Notes: generated by a model not told the origin, from the letters alone. Counted from the stretch's first letter, positions 27,163 through 36,245 are shown. The stretch is DNA of 64,000 bases from an uncultured Bacteroidales bacterium (GCA_902785605.1 CACZZL010000001.1:1-64000); one strand, 5' to 3'. Numbers and translations are program-made.

Positions 27163-27256
27163 ACGTTGAAGATTTCCTCAATTCCTGATAAATCTGGTTG
27201 TACATCCAGCCGAAGAACTTATAGTGCTGTTTGCACCCTTTCGGAATAGTTGACAT
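27161..27256 (-). CDS. 31-codon gene repeating the C-terminal motif of the 155-residue protein
   Basis: ATG at 27254-27256, TAA at 27161-27163. The product opens MSTIPKGCKQHYKFFGWMYN and ends with IYQELRKSST. Bases 27185-27253 match 24323-24391 at 65 of 69 positions, on opposite strands. Unlike an ordinary gene fragment it has a near-perfect promoter 17 nt upstream (27273-27304) and a terminator at its stop codon (27136-27162), so it would make a transcript of about 130 nt. It is either a relic whose ends happen to be in order or a true microprotein gene. The motif is rich in aromatic and basic residues. Function unknown. Confidence 0.45.
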   Translation of the reverse strand: MSTIPKGCKQHYKFFGWMYNQIYQELRKSST

Positions 27257-27272
27257 ATTTTGAAATTGAGTA

Positions 27273-27304
27273 CAAATATATACCGTTTTTGTGGTTTTTG
27301 CAAA
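27273..27304 (-). promoter_or_regulatory. Promoter of the 31-codon gene
   Basis: Minus-strand TTTG (27301-27304), exactly 20 nt, TATATTTG (27273-27280). Both boxes match the consensus. Confidence 0.7.
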
Positions 27305-27328
27305 TTTTTTGAAAGATTTTTTCATTTT

Positions 27329-27362
27329 TTTGCATTTATTTGAAAAATTTGTTGTAATTTTG
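27329..27362 (+). promoter_or_regulatory. Promoter of the macroglobulin gene
   Basis: TAATTTTG at 27355-27362, 15 nt before the ATG at 27378; the nearest TTTG is at 27329-27332, giving a slightly long 22-nt spacer. Confidence 0.65.
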
Positions 27363-27377
27363 CAGCGAAAAATTGAA

Positions 27378-30300
27378 ATGTCTATGAAACGGTTCTTCTT
27401 TTTGGGGGTTATAGTACTGATGGTGGCGACGGGTCGTGTGTCTGCTGCCGAAGAGTTGGATATCCATTCGCTGCACAGGCTCTCCAACACGATGGAGCAT
27501 TCGGAATTTGTGAAGATGGCTATCCGTCACGATGCGTTGACGCGTTCGATCACGGTGCAGGAGTGGTACGCCGAGCTGGGCGTGGTGTCAGATGATACGC
27601 TGAACATGCTCCTTCTGCCGACGCTGTATGACCTGATCGCGAAGGATTATTATGAGCGTCGTTTGCCCCAAAGAGACTCGATCTATCAGGCATGGACGGC
27701 TTTTCATGCACAGGACGAGAACATTCTGCCGCGTCTCTATTTGCACCTGAAGGCCCGTTCGTATATCCCGACCGATACCTTGTATGCACTGTATGAAGCA
27801 GAGAAGAACCGTTGGGAAAGCGGCTATATCCTGAGTCGCATTCATGAGTATGACCGACCGTATTTTTACGGGCTACTCAAAGAGTACCTGGAGACTTATC
27901 CGACCTCGCCTTTTGTGCCCAATATTCGTTATGCGCAGCAGCGATGCGAGCAGTTGGCGGTGTATTACTCTTATGAGAGCCGCTTGAGCACGACCGATTC
28001 GGTAGTGATCGATTACAGCAACAGCAATGCGCATGAGATCGTGTTTGAACTATACCGTCTGCCGAAGCGCTTGCCGAAGAAAGGCAAGTTGGGTGCGGCG
28101 CTGGAGAAGGTGGACTCCGTGCGCGTGACAACGGACAAGGAGTGGATCTTCGTGGAGCAAGAGAAGCAATGCCGCATGGCTCCACTGCCGTTCGGACGCT
28201 ATTTGGTCTATGCCCGTCTGCCGGAAGACTCGCTGCAGCGACCTGCTTCGGCGTTAAAGGACGATGAAATCGAGCAAAATGCCTTCTTTGTGAGTGATCT
28301 GCGGGTGTTCGGGCTGAACGAGAATGTGTTTAATAAGACGCGTCCGTGGTATGTGGTGATGGATGTGCATACCGGACAGCCGATATATCGCGCCAAGGTG
28401 AAACAGGCTCGTATAGCCCACCGTACCAACCGCAACGGCGAGACCAAATTCCGCAAGGACGGTTATTATTATCGGCATCTCTTTATGCAGTACAAGGACG
28501 ATAGGTACCACGAGCCCTTCTTATACGGCGGTTCTCCGTCGGAAGAGAAAAGCGGACAATTGAAACTGCTGCCGAATGCAACTATTTTCCGTCCCGGCGA
28601 CACGCTGCGGCTGGCTATCGTAGGAAACGGTCGTGTTCGCTACCAATCGACGCTCATCACCAACGCTTCGTTGTGGGTGCAAGTACGCAATTATAGCGGC
28701 TATTCATTGGACACCGTGCTGACACTGGATGAAGACGGAACGGCGAACTTCTCTCTTCCTTTCACCGGCGATATGAAGCGGGGTGCGTATAACCTCACTA
28801 TCTGGCGAAGTGATTGGAAAATAGGCAAGATTGCCGCATCCGGATATTGTTCGGTGACCTTGGAGGACTACCGTCTGCCGACGTTCAGCGTGGCGATCGA
28901 TGACTCATGCCGTGTGATGCAACGCGACCGTCTCCAACCGATCACCGGTAAGGCGATGCGCACCAACGGCCTGCCGCTGAGTGGCGCGGAAGTGCTCACT
29001 ACGATCCGGATGTGGGATGAGGGCTATCAAGTCAGTTACTTGGACACCACGCTCACCGATCAGGCCGGTGTGTTCCGTGTGCAGTTGTCCGACCGAGCTG
29101 CCGAACGGGCACAAAAGTGTGATATGCTGTTCATTACCTCTACTGTCACCGCCCAGGACGGCGAGACACGGTATGCCCATATCTATACGATGCTGCATTC
29201 CGACCAACCTACCGACCAACCCGATCCGGTTCGGATAGCCGGTGTGCCGCAAGACTCGTTGCTCTGGGTTCCGGCTGACAGCATGCTGATCAACGGTCGG
29301 GAAGTGACGATGCGTCTCGGTGTGCCGCGTGCCTGCTGGGTCTATTGCGTGGTCAGCAGCCGTGAGCGTTTGCTTTCGCACACGTGGCGGCAACTGGAAG
29401 CCGGCATGCATAGTTATTCGTTCACGCTGCCCGATGCGCCGGATGATTATTTGGATGTGCACTTTGTGACTACCGGTCCGAAGGGGCAGCACGTGGATTG
29501 TCACCGTCATCTGCCCGGCGTGTCGCCGACCGAACTGCATATCGTGCCCGTTACGATGCGGGATTACCTCACGCCGGATGCCCGCGAGACCTGGACGTTC
29601 CGCCTGACCGATGCCAAGGGGCAGGCTGTGCAGGGACGTATGGTGCTCGCGATGACGGACAAGGCTTTGGAGGAACTCAAATCGTCCGTATGGACCAATC
29701 GCGCATGGGTGCGTTGGACGATGCCCTATACATCCATTTCCGAACCTTTGTACGGCAGCCACTCGGAGCAGGCCGGTTCGCATGTGCCGGCAATGAAGAA
29801 CGGCTTCCGTTTCTTCCCGCCGCTACTCTATGCTCCCTACCGTGTGGATAGTACGAAGCTGCTCGTCATCCAAGGCAAGATTGTCGATACCAACGGCGAA
29901 CCGGTTATCGGTGCATCCATCACGGTACAAGGCACGACGACCGGCACCATCAGCGATTATGAGGGAGAGTTCTTCCTCGCCGTGCAGCCGGGTGCCATGC
30001 TCGAATGCAGTTTCGTGGGCATGCAAACGGTGACGCTGCCGGCAAGCAGTAACATGTATATCGTTCTGGAAGAGAACGAAGAGGCGCTGAAAGAGGTGGT
30101 GGTGACCGGGTACGGCGTTGCCGGTGTCCAAGTCCGTGGCGTAGGCAGTCTGCGTGCCAAAGCCAATACGGTCTATGAAGTAGAGACGCTGGGCATCGCG
30201 GAAGAGGAGGAAGATGTGTCATACCTTGTCGTGGCTCAGGATGGAAACAGCGCGCCGGACAGCAAGCCTGTGGCGGAGTCCGATATGTCGCTGCCGTTGC

Positions 30301-32303
30301 GGGATGGCGACACGCGTCTGGCGCTGTATCTGCCGACCTTGCAGACGGATGAGCAAGGCGAAGTGCATGTGCATTTCGTTACTCCGCCGGATAACACCGA
30401 GTGGATGATACAAGCGTTCGCGTGGTCTCGGAATGCTTCGGCGGACTACTACAGCCGCACGCTGATGGCACGTCGGACGCTGATGCTGCGTCTGCAGTTA
30501 CCGCGTTTCCTGCGTCATGGCGATGTGATTAGTCTGCCTTGCGTGGTGAGCAACACGGCTGATACCGTGCGTCAGACGACCGTACGGGTTGTGATACGCG
30601 ATGCCCAAACGGACAGTGTTCTGCTCTCGCACACCGAAGCGGTGCTTGTTCCCGCGTCGGGTTCGCACACGCTGTTCGTGCCTTATACCGCTTCGCGTAA
30701 GGCGGACATCGTGGTGACGGCGACCGTGCAGGATGCGCAAGGAACGACCGATGGCGAGAAACGGCTGTTGTCGATACTGCCGCTGGACGAACCCGTGCGC
30801 GAATGCGTACCTTTCTATATGCGCGCGCAAGACTCCGTTGTCACCCTGCAGTTGCCGAAGGCTGCTGAGTCGGAGAACCGTCAAGTGGAACTGCTGCTCT
30901 GCACCAATCCCTTGGCGTATATCGCTGCGCAACTGCCGACAGAGGTTGATTCGTCCGCTGTCACCGTCACCCAGTTGGCGCATAACTTATACGCCCTCTC
31001 GCTGCGGAACAAGTTGGCGCAAGAGTTCCCGTCTTTCATCGAACCCGTGGATTGTTCGTACCTCGTGACCGAACTGAAGAAACACCAGCGTACCAACGGT
31101 GCTTTCTCGTGGTTGAAAGACTACCGAAGCGGTGCGTCGTATTACCTTACCCTACGTGTGCTTGCGCTGCTGGGCGAACTGCAGGAAACAGGCGCATTGG
31201 ACAGCCGCCTGAACTATACGCAACGGCAGGCCGTTCGTTATATCGACCGCGAGATGCAGAACCGCGAAAAAGAGTACCGCAAGACGCATCATGACTCGCT
31301 GCCCGATTATCGTGCTTATGCGCAGTATGCGTACGTGCGCGTGTTGTGCTCCGAAGCGCAAGATGAAGATACCCGTCGTATTGTTTCCTCTATTCTGGAT
31401 GCACTCTATGCGCACTTGGATAGTAAAGAACTGACCTCTTGGCCGTTGCTGGCGTTGACATTTGAGCGCGCCGGGCAGCACGAGCGTGCGTTGGCGATGA
31501 TTAACGGTCTGCGTCGTTATGCGACAATGGATGCAGCGCATGGTATGTACTGGAACAACCTGCCGGATCGCTGGTGGTGGTATCGCCAAGCAGATGTGCA
31601 GGCTTCGTTCCTGTTGGCATTCAGTACAATCGACCCGCAGCCGAATGAGTTGGACGCGTTGCGTCAATGGCTGATTCTCAACAACCGCACGACCGAATGG
31701 GGACAATCGTCGTTGAACGCGTACGTGACGTATGTGCTGATGCATAGCGTCCCGGTTGGCACACCTGCTGAGGCTCCTGTTCAGACGATCGCTCTGCCGG
31801 ACAGCACGGTGAGCTATACGCTGCGCCGTGAGACGGACGGTCCGATGTGGGGTGCGCTGATGAGTTCGTACATCGCTCCGGCTAACCAACTCCGTCCTTT
31901 CGCTACGAAGGCAATTGGTATCACGCGTACGTACGAACGTGCCGATGAGGCGACGAAACCCGATGCGCCGCTGACCAAAGGGGATCGCATCCGTGTCACG
32001 CTGACCATTACTACCGACCGTGAGATGGATCAGGTTATTGTGACCGACCGTCGTCCGGCGCTGCTGGAACCGGTTGGTGCGTCCTCGTACGCATGGCAAG
32101 AGGGTGCGTTCTACTACCGCGAGATCCGTAACACCGAGGAGCGCCTGTACATCGAACACCTGCGTCGCGGCACGACGGTGCTGACCTACGAATGCTACGT
32201 CACTGCTACAGGTACGACCTTGGCGGGTTTGACACATATCAGCAGCGAACTCGCACCCGAGTTCACCGCCCATACAGCCACAAAAACACTGCAGGCAGAG
32301 TAG
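27378..32303 (+). CDS. Alpha-2-macroglobulin family protein with an embedded SusC-like carboxypeptidase-regulatory segment
   Basis: 1641 residues from ATG 27378: signal peptide (about 1-23, ending GRVSA), an N-terminal helical region, then beta-sandwich macroglobulin domains (FRPGDTLRLAIVGNGRVRY near residue 400). At about 829-912 sits a carboxypeptidase-D-like beta domain (IQGKIVDTNGEPVIGASITV) followed by LKEVVVTGYG, the sequence normally found at the start of SusC/TonB-dependent receptors. From about 979 comes the typical A2M segment (ALYLPTLQTDEQGEVHVHFV; TEWMIQAFAWS) and a helical thioester-like domain (about 1175-1440), but I see no CGEQ thioester. Bacterial A2Ms are periplasmic or surface protease traps. 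No porin barrel follows the SusC-like part. Confidence 0.88.
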   Translation: MSMKRFFFLGVIVLMVATGRVSAAEELDIHSLHRLSNTMEHSEFVKMAIRHDALTRSITVQEWYAELGVVSDDTLNMLLLPTLYDLIAKDYYERRLPQRDSIYQAWTAFHAQDENILPRLYLHLKARSYIPTDTLYALYEAEKNRWESGYILSRIHEYDRPYFYGLLKEYLETYPTSPFVPNIRYAQQRCEQLAVYYSYESRLSTTDSVVIDYSNSNAHEIVFELYRLPKRLPKKGKLGAALEKVDSVRVTTDKEWIFVEQEKQCRMAPLPFGRYLVYARLPEDSLQRPASALKDDEIEQNAFFVSDLRVFGLNENVFNKTRPWYVVMDVHTGQPIYRAKVKQARIAHRTNRNGETKFRKDGYYYRHLFMQYKDDRYHEPFLYGGSPSEEKSGQLKLLPNATIFRPGDTLRLAIVGNGRVRYQSTLITNASLWVQVRNYSGYSLDTVLTLDEDGTANFSLPFTGDMKRGAYNLTIWRSDWKIGKIAASGYCSVTLEDYRLPTFSVAIDDSCRVMQRDRLQPITGKAMRTNGLPLSGAEVLTTIRMWDEGYQVSYLDTTLTDQAGVFRVQLSDRAAERAQKCDMLFITSTVTAQDGETRYAHIYTMLHSDQPTDQPDPVRIAGVPQDSLLWVPADSMLINGREVTMRLGVPRACWVYCVVSSRERLLSHTWRQLEAGMHSYSFTLPDAPDDYLDVHFVTTGPKGQHVDCHRHLPGVSPTELHIVPVTMRDYLTPDARETWTFRLTDAKGQAVQGRMVLAMTDKALEELKSSVWTNRAWVRWTMPYTSISEPLYGSHSEQAGSHVPAMKNGFRFFPPLLYAPYRVDSTKLLVIQGKIVDTNGEPVIGASITVQGTTTGTISDYEGEFFLAVQPGAMLECSFVGMQTVTLPASSNMYIVLEENEEALKEVVVTGYGVAGVQVRGVGSLRAKANTVYEVETLGIAEEEEDVSYLVVAQDGNSAPDSKPVAESDMSLPLRDGDTRLALYLPTLQTDEQGEVHVHFVTPPDNTEWMIQAFAWSRNASADYYSRTLMARRTLMLRLQLPRFLRHGDVISLPCVVSNTADTVRQTTVRVVIRDAQTDSVLLSHTEAVLVPASGSHTLFVPYTASRKADIVVTATVQDAQGTTDGEKRLLSILPLDEPVRECVPFYMRAQDSVVTLQLPKAAESENRQVELLLCTNPLAYIAAQLPTEVDSSAVTVTQLAHNLYALSLRNKLAQEFPSFIEPVDCSYLVTELKKHQRTNGAFSWLKDYRSGASYYLTLRVLALLGELQETGALDSRLNYTQRQAVRYIDREMQNREKEYRKTHHDSLPDYRAYAQYAYVRVLCSEAQDEDTRRIVSSILDALYAHLDSKELTSWPLLALTFERAGQHERALAMINGLRRYATMDAAHGMYWNNLPDRWWWYRQADVQASFLLAFSTIDPQPNELDALRQWLILNNRTTEWGQSSLNAYVTYVLMHSVPVGTPAEAPVQTIALPDSTVSYTLRRETDGPMWGALMSSYIAPANQLRPFATKAIGITRTYERADEATKPDAPLTKGDRIRVTLTITTDREMDQVIVTDRRPALLEPVGASSYAWQEGAFYYREIRNTEERLYIEHLRRGTTVLTYECYVTATGTTLAGLTHISSELAPEFTAHTATKTLQAE

Positions 32304-32393
32304 TGAAAAGGTCGGTTAAAAGGTGTCAAAAGCGGTATAATTGGTCAAAATGAGCAAAAAAGGATGGGAAAATGCGCAAAAAATGCAAAAAAA

Positions 32394-32425
32394 TTTGCGT
32401 ATGTCAAAAAAAAGCAGTACTTTTG
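32394..32425 (+). promoter_or_regulatory. Promoter of tRNA-Met
   Basis: TTTG (32394-32397), 20-nt spacer ending AAAAAAAAGCAG, TACTTTTG (32418-32425), 19 nt before the mature tRNA. The preceding 90 nt after the macroglobulin stop contain nothing recognisable. Confidence 0.85.
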
Positions 32426-32444
32426 CAGCCGCTTTTGACAAAAT

Positions 32445-32518
32445 GGCGGGATAGCTCAGCTGGTTAGAGCGCATGATTCATAATCATGAGGTCCCCAGTT
32501 CAATCCTGGGTCCCGCTA
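32445..32518 (+). tRNA. tRNA-Met (anticodon CAT)
   Basis: A 74-nt cloverleaf: acceptor GGCGGGA with TCCCGCT (first pair G-U), D stem GCTC/GAGC, anticodon stem CATGA/TCATG around TTCATAA, variable AGGTC, T stem CCCAG/CTGGG, discriminator A at 32518; CCA is not encoded. The paired first position argues against the initiator. An elongator Met is most likely; tRNA-Ile with a modified CAT anticodon cannot be excluded. Confidence 0.93.
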
Positions 32519-32519
32519 C

Positions 32520-32550
32520 AAAAAACCACTCATCACGAGTGGTTTTTTTC
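32520..32550 (+). terminator. Terminator of tRNA-Met
   Basis: A 12-bp stem, AAAAAACCACTC with GAGTGGTTTTTT around ATCAC, starting two bases after the tRNA. An identical hairpin recurs at 32645-32672. Confidence 0.88.
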
Positions 32551-32642
32551 GTATGATTATGAATCATGAGGTCCCAAGTTCTTATCTCGGATAAATCCTC
32601 GAACGATTATGGCTCCGCCATTTTCAATCCTGGGTCCCGCTA
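32551..32642 (+). pseudogene. Scrambled partial copy of tRNA-Met
   Basis: 32553-32578 resembles the anticodon arm and variable loop (ATGAGGTCCC), and 32623-32642 repeats the T-arm and acceptor 3' strand exactly. Acceptor 5' strand and D arm are missing, and about 40 unrelated bases interrupt it. In the anticodon arm the loop is the reverse complement of the original (ATG instead of CAT) while the self-complementary stem is unchanged. It cannot fold as a tRNA. Confidence 0.65.
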
Positions 32643-32672
32643 CAAAAAACCACTCATCACGAGTGGTTTTTT
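32623..32672 (+). repeat. 50-bp direct repeat of the tRNA 3' end plus terminator
   Basis: Bases 32623-32672 equal 32499-32548 (TTCAATCC through the terminator T run), 124 bp apart. Duplicated tRNA 3' ends are typical attachment-site footprints, but tandem slippage is equally possible. The second hairpin ends just before the stop codon of the convergent kinase gene and probably terminates it. Confidence 0.75.
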
Positions 32673-32674
32673 CG

Positions 32675-33619
32675 TTAGCCTACATTGAACTGACTGCCGC
32701 CGATGAACTCACGTAGGATTGAGGTGCGGGGGATATAAGAAGCCTCCAGACGCTCGAAGAAACTCAGGTAATAGAGCAGCTGCTCCGCCACTTTGTATTC
32801 CTCCGCCGCAGCCGGCACTGTCTGCAAGGCTGTCTCCACCGTATTGCGGATCGCCGGCAACTCATACAGCATCGAGGTGTCGAACTGGGCATCCGCCCGG
32901 TCGCGGAAAGGTTCAATCCATTTCCCCTCTCCTTCCCGCACATCGGCCCAACCGGCGATAGTCTGGATCGGCGTTTTGCCCCGGGTACGATAGTCCCGGC
33001 TCATGCGGCGCAGCAGCCGATGCACATAGGTCGGGATCCATGTCTCGCCGTCCAAGGAAACCGGACTCATCGGAGCGGCAAAGATCTTATACTTGTATTT
33101 ATCATCCAGATGGGCAGTCAGGATCGGATTGAGGGCATGGATACCTTCCATCACCAGCACCGCTTCATTCTCCAGCGCCAAGGTCTCCCCCGGATACTCA
33201 CGACGCTCTTCGGCGAAGTTGAAGGTCGGCAGCGCGATCTCTTTGCCTGCCACCAGGGCCTTGAGGTCCAGCTCCAACTGCTCCAGATCGATCGCATAGA
33301 CGGACTCATAATCCTTGCTTCCATCGGGTTTGAGCGGCGTCAAGGTTCCGTTCAGATACCAGTTATCGAGCGACAAAGCCACAGGTTGCTTGCCCTGCGC
33401 GAGCAGCTCCAGACAGAGCTTATGACTCGTACTGGTTTTTCCGCTGGACGAGGGTCCTGCAATCAGCACTACCCGCACATCCCGTTCGCATATCTCGCGG
33501 GTGATACGGGCCAGCTGCTCGGCATGGTAGTTCTCTCCTTCGGCCACCAACTGCGGGGCATGCCCGGACTCAATCATCTCATTGATGTACGCCACACGAC
33601 GTTTTTCTTCAGCTATCAT
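32675..33619 (-). CDS. Uridine kinase-like nucleoside kinase (PRK/UDK family)
   Basis: 314 residues with Walker A AGPSSSGKTSTSHKL (Gly55-Lys61), SLDNWYLNG, and ALENEAVLVMEGIHALNP, all typical of the uridine kinase/phosphoribulokinase family. Bacteroidota also encode a longer form of about 550 residues with an N-terminal ThrRS-like TGS part; that part is absent here. The likely reaction is ATP-dependent phosphorylation of uridine or cytidine in pyrimidine salvage, which would agree with thymidine kinase two genes upstream. The ATG overlaps the priA stop in ATGA, so tdk, priA and this gene form one run. Exact substrate uncertain. Confidence 0.85.
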   Translation of the reverse strand: MIAEEKRRVAYINEMIESGHAPQLVAEGENYHAEQLARITREICERDVRVVLIAGPSSSGKTSTSHKLCLELLAQGKQPVALSLDNWYLNGTLTPLKPDGSKDYESVYAIDLEQLELDLKALVAGKEIALPTFNFAEERREYPGETLALENEAVLVMEGIHALNPILTAHLDDKYKYKIFAAPMSPVSLDGETWIPTYVHRLLRRMSRDYRTRGKTPIQTIAGWADVREGEGKWIEPFRDRADAQFDTSMLYELPAIRNTVETALQTVPAAAEEYKVAEQLLYYLSFFERLEASYIPRTSILREFIGGSQFNVG

Positions 33620-35640
33620 ATCGGATCTATATCTATGATTATTTTTGTGTTTTTATTCGATTTCATCGAAGAAATATGGTCAATTGCTTCCTGCACCCGC
33701 CGCTTGGCTTCCGCCATATTGGCGCCACTCTCGATACGCAGCGTCAGCTCACGCAGTGTGTAGGCTTGTACCCGTTCAATCGAGGGTATGATCACGGCCG
33801 ATACCCGGTTGCCGAAGATCTGCTTGAGGTAGGCCTGTAACTGCTCTGCTGCGGCTTGCACGCGGGCACTGTTATGATCCTTCAGACGCAGCCGAATAAC
33901 CCGATGAAATGGGGGATAATGGAACAGTTCTCGTTCTTTGATCTGCTGTTGGTAGAGGGCATTGTAATCGTGCTGTTGCACCATGCCGAGCACGGCATTA
34001 GACGGGTCGAAAGTCTGAATCCACACTTCACCTTTCGTTCCTTTGCGTCCTGCGCGGCCTGCGACCTGTTCGAGCATCTGATACGCTCGTTCGTACGCCC
34101 GGAAATCCGGTTGGTTGAACAGCGGGTCGGCATTGAGTACCGCCACCAGACGGACGTCATCAAAATGGAGTCCCTTGGTAATCATTTGCGTTCCGACCAA
34201 GATGTCGCACTCGTGGTTGGCAAAGGCATTGATGATATCCTGATAAGCGTTCTTGTTCCGGGTCGTGTCCAAGTCCATACGCAGCACACGTGCTTCGGGG
34301 AAGAGCGTTTGGATCTCATCTTCAATGCGTTCTGTTCCGAAACCGATGATTTTCAGTTCGCCCCCGCATTGCGGACAGACCGGTGGAACAGGTGTGTGGT
34401 AGCCGCAGTAATGACAGCGCAGTTCGTTCGCACGTTTGTGATAGGTCATCGGCACATCGCACTGGACACAGCGCGGCGGTTGACCGCAGGAGTTGCACTG
34501 GATGAGCGGAGCGTAGCCGCGGCGGTTCTGGAACAAGATGACCTGTTTGTGCTCCGCCAAGATCGCACGAATACGTTCCACAAGCGGATCGGAGAAGTGT
34601 CCGTACATCTCTTTGCGGGTGTACTGACGCTGCAGGTCAATGAGGGTGATATCCGGCAACTCAACCCCGCCGAAACGTTCGGTAAGGGACACCAGACCGT
34701 AGGTGCCCTTGAGCGCCAGAAAATACGATTCGATCGAAGGCGTAGCCGTGCCTAACAGCACGCGGGCATGGTGCTCCTGTGCCAGCATGATAGAAGCTGC
34801 CCGCGCATGGTAACGCGGAGCCGGTTCGGCCTGCTTGTAGCTGGGATCATGCTCCTCGTCCACAATGATGAGCCCTATGTTCGGTACCGGCAGGAAGATC
34901 GCACTCCGTGCGCCGATGACGACGTAGTTATTGGAGATTGGAGATTGAAAATTGGAGATTTTCTTGTAGCGCTCTTCCCGTTCGGCATCGGTCAGACGGC
35001 TGTGATAGACCATGAGTTGGTCCCCAAAAACCTTCTGCAGACGGCTGGTGAGTTGGGTGGTGAGCGCTATCTCCGGCACCAGATACAGGACGTTCTTACC
35101 GGCCTGGAGTTGCTCCTGAATGAGGTGTATGTAGATGTCGGTCTTACCGCTGGAGGTGACTCCGTGCAGGAGGACGATGTCTTTTCCGGAGGCCCATAAA
35201 CCCTTGATTTCATCGGCACAATGTGCCTGCGCTTCAGACAGATCGTGTAGGGGTTCGATGGGTCCGGTGTAGGCTTCCAAGGCTGAGCGGCGCCGTTTGG
35301 GCGGATTGGTCAGTCGTTTGTCCACGCCGGAAGGTAAGGCAGCGGCCATCACTTCGCCTAAGGTGCACATATAGTACCGGCTCATCCACTGCCACAAAGC
35401 CAACTGTTCGCGGGAGACTGCAGGGGCGTTCTCGAGAATGCTCGTGATCGGACGAATCTTATCCGCCCAGGCTGCATCAACGGGTTCGGTGTGTTCGCGC
35501 AGCACGATGCCTCGCATCTCTTTCTTGAGCAACGGCACGATGACACGTGTGCCGGGAGACGGCATAGACAAATCATCCGGGACGCTATAGGTATAACAAT
35601 CCCGGATGGCAAGGGGTAATATGATATCAACAAACCTCAC
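33616..35640 (-). CDS. priA: Primosomal replication protein PriA (replication-restart helicase)
   Basis: PriA recognises abandoned forks and reloads the replisome. Visible: N-terminal DNA-binding domain ([20 protein letters not shown]), helicase motif I GVTSSGKT, motif [13 protein letters not shown], four zinc-binding CxxC pairs (CNSC, CVQC, CHYC, CPQC) and [10 protein letters not shown]. The N-terminal homology begins near the GTG at 35638-35640, so I start there (674 residues); TTG 35646 and ATG 35697 are alternatives, the latter overlapping tdk by 71 bp. An unusual segment [13 protein letters not shown] is encoded by a four-unit heptamer array (34931-34958) just before [11 protein letters not shown]. 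Confidence 0.93.
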   Translation of the reverse strand: MRFVDIILPLAIRDCYTYSVPDDLSMPSPGTRVIVPLLKKEMRGIVLREHTEPVDAAWADKIRPITSILENAPAVSREQLALWQWMSRYYMCTLGEVMAAALPSGVDKRLTNPPKRRRSALEAYTGPIEPLHDLSEAQAHCADEIKGLWASGKDIVLLHGVTSSGKTDIYIHLIQEQLQAGKNVLYLVPEIALTTQLTSRLQKVFGDQLMVYHSRLTDAEREERYKKISNFQSPISNNYVVIGARSAIFLPVPNIGLIIVDEEHDPSYKQAEPAPRYHARAASIMLAQEHHARVLLGTATPSIESYFLALKGTYGLVSLTERFGGVELPDITLIDLQRQYTRKEMYGHFSDPLVERIRAILAEHKQVILFQNRRGYAPLIQCNSCGQPPRCVQCDVPMTYHKRANELRCHYCGYHTPVPPVCPQCGGELKIIGFGTERIEDEIQTLFPEARVLRMDLDTTRNKNAYQDIINAFANHECDILVGTQMITKGLHFDDVRLVAVLNADPLFNQPDFRAYERAYQMLEQVAGRAGRKGTKGEVWIQTFDPSNAVLGMVQQHDYNALYQQQIKERELFHYPPFHRVIRLRLKDHNSARVQAAAEQLQAYLKQIFGNRVSAVIIPSIERVQAYTLRELTLRIESGANMAEAKRRVQEAIDHISSMKSNKNTKIIIDIDPI
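34931..34958 (+). repeat. Four-unit heptamer array inside priA
   Basis: On the plus strand TTGGAGA, TTGGAGA, TTGAAAA, TTGGAGA. On the coding strand it adds part of [10 protein letters not shown] without breaking the frame, in the loop before the GARSA motif. Confidence 0.8.
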
Positions 35641-36217
35641 TCGCAATCGCTTTGTTGTAGCAAGCGCGGCAGAGGGGTTCGTAGCTGTCTGTTTCACCCA
35701 ACAGCACGCGTTTGTCGGAGGCTACGAGACGGTGGCTGACATAGGCCAAGTCGCCGCAGTGGACGCAGATAGCATGTGTCTTGTACACATCGTCCGCGAT
35801 CGCCATGAGGGCAGGGATCGGACCGAACGGAACGCCCTTGAAGTCCATATCGAGACCGGCTACGATGACGCGTATACCGCGATCGGCCAGCTGCTTGCAC
35901 ACGTCCACGATACCCATATCGAAGAACTGTGCCTCGTCGATACCGACTACGTCGATATCGTCCACCATGAGCAGAATGTTCTGGCTGCTGTCCACGGGCG
36001 TGGATTGAATGACGTTACGGTCATGGCTGACTACATCCTCTTCGCTGTAGCGCACATCAATGGCCGGTTTGTAGATTTCCACGCGCAGTTTGGCGAATTT
36101 GGCACGTTTCATACGGCGGATGAGTTCCTCGGTCTTGCCGCTGAACATGGATCCGCATACCACTTCAATTGATCCCCGTCGGAGCGACGGGCCTTTGGTG
36201 TCTCGTTCTGAAAACAT
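35627..36217 (-). CDS. tdk: Thymidine kinase (type II)
   Basis: 196 residues; phosphorylates deoxythymidine in the salvage pathway. Walker A is GSMFSGKT (22-29), followed by [11 protein letters not shown] (Walker B), the lasso-region [16 protein letters not shown], and a zinc site made by CVHC and CRAC near the C-terminus, as in the Bacillus/human TK1 type. The ATG at 36215-36217 is 20 nt after a -7 element. Its last codons overlap the start of priA. It leads the tdk-priA-nucleoside kinase run. Confidence 0.96.
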   Translation of the reverse strand: MFSERDTKGPSLRRGSIEVVCGSMFSGKTEELIRRMKRAKFAKLRVEIYKPAIDVRYSEEDVVSHDRNVIQSTPVDSSQNILLMVDDIDVVGIDEAQFFDMGIVDVCKQLADRGIRVIVAGLDMDFKGVPFGPIPALMAIADDVYKTHAICVHCGDLAYVSHRLVASDKRVLLGETDSYEPLCRACYNKAIASEVC

Positions 36218-36237
36218 AATTTCTCAAATTTTGCATG

Positions 36238-36245
36238 CAAAGTTA
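36238..36245 (-). promoter_or_regulatory. -7 element of the tdk unit
   Basis: TAACTTTG on the minus strand after an A-rich spacer (AAAAAAAAGTTG). No TTTG is found at the expected -33 place, so the upstream half is weak. Confidence 0.6.

Noticed and set aside
17028-27256. Integrated prophage or conjugative element
   Set aside because: No integrase, capsid, terminase, relaxase or Tra gene is present; only small accessory cassettes are visible.
27291-27377. Upstream extension of the macroglobulin protein by 29 codons
   Set aside because: It covers the promoter (27355-27362), and the signal peptide starts properly at ATG 27378.
31152-32273. 373-codon frame on the minus strand opposite the macroglobulin
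   Set aside because: The sense protein has signal peptide and domain matches; the antisense product is Arg/Gln-rich noise typical of a shadow frame.
32675-33619. Truncated (broken) long nucleoside kinase gene
   Set aside because: The ATGA overlap with priA and an intact P-loop at the right distance suggest a complete short-form kinase rather than a fragment.
33856-34755. 299-codon frame on the plus strand opposite priA
   Set aside because: Shadow of the priA codons; the product is without domain features and lies over the conserved helicase motifs.
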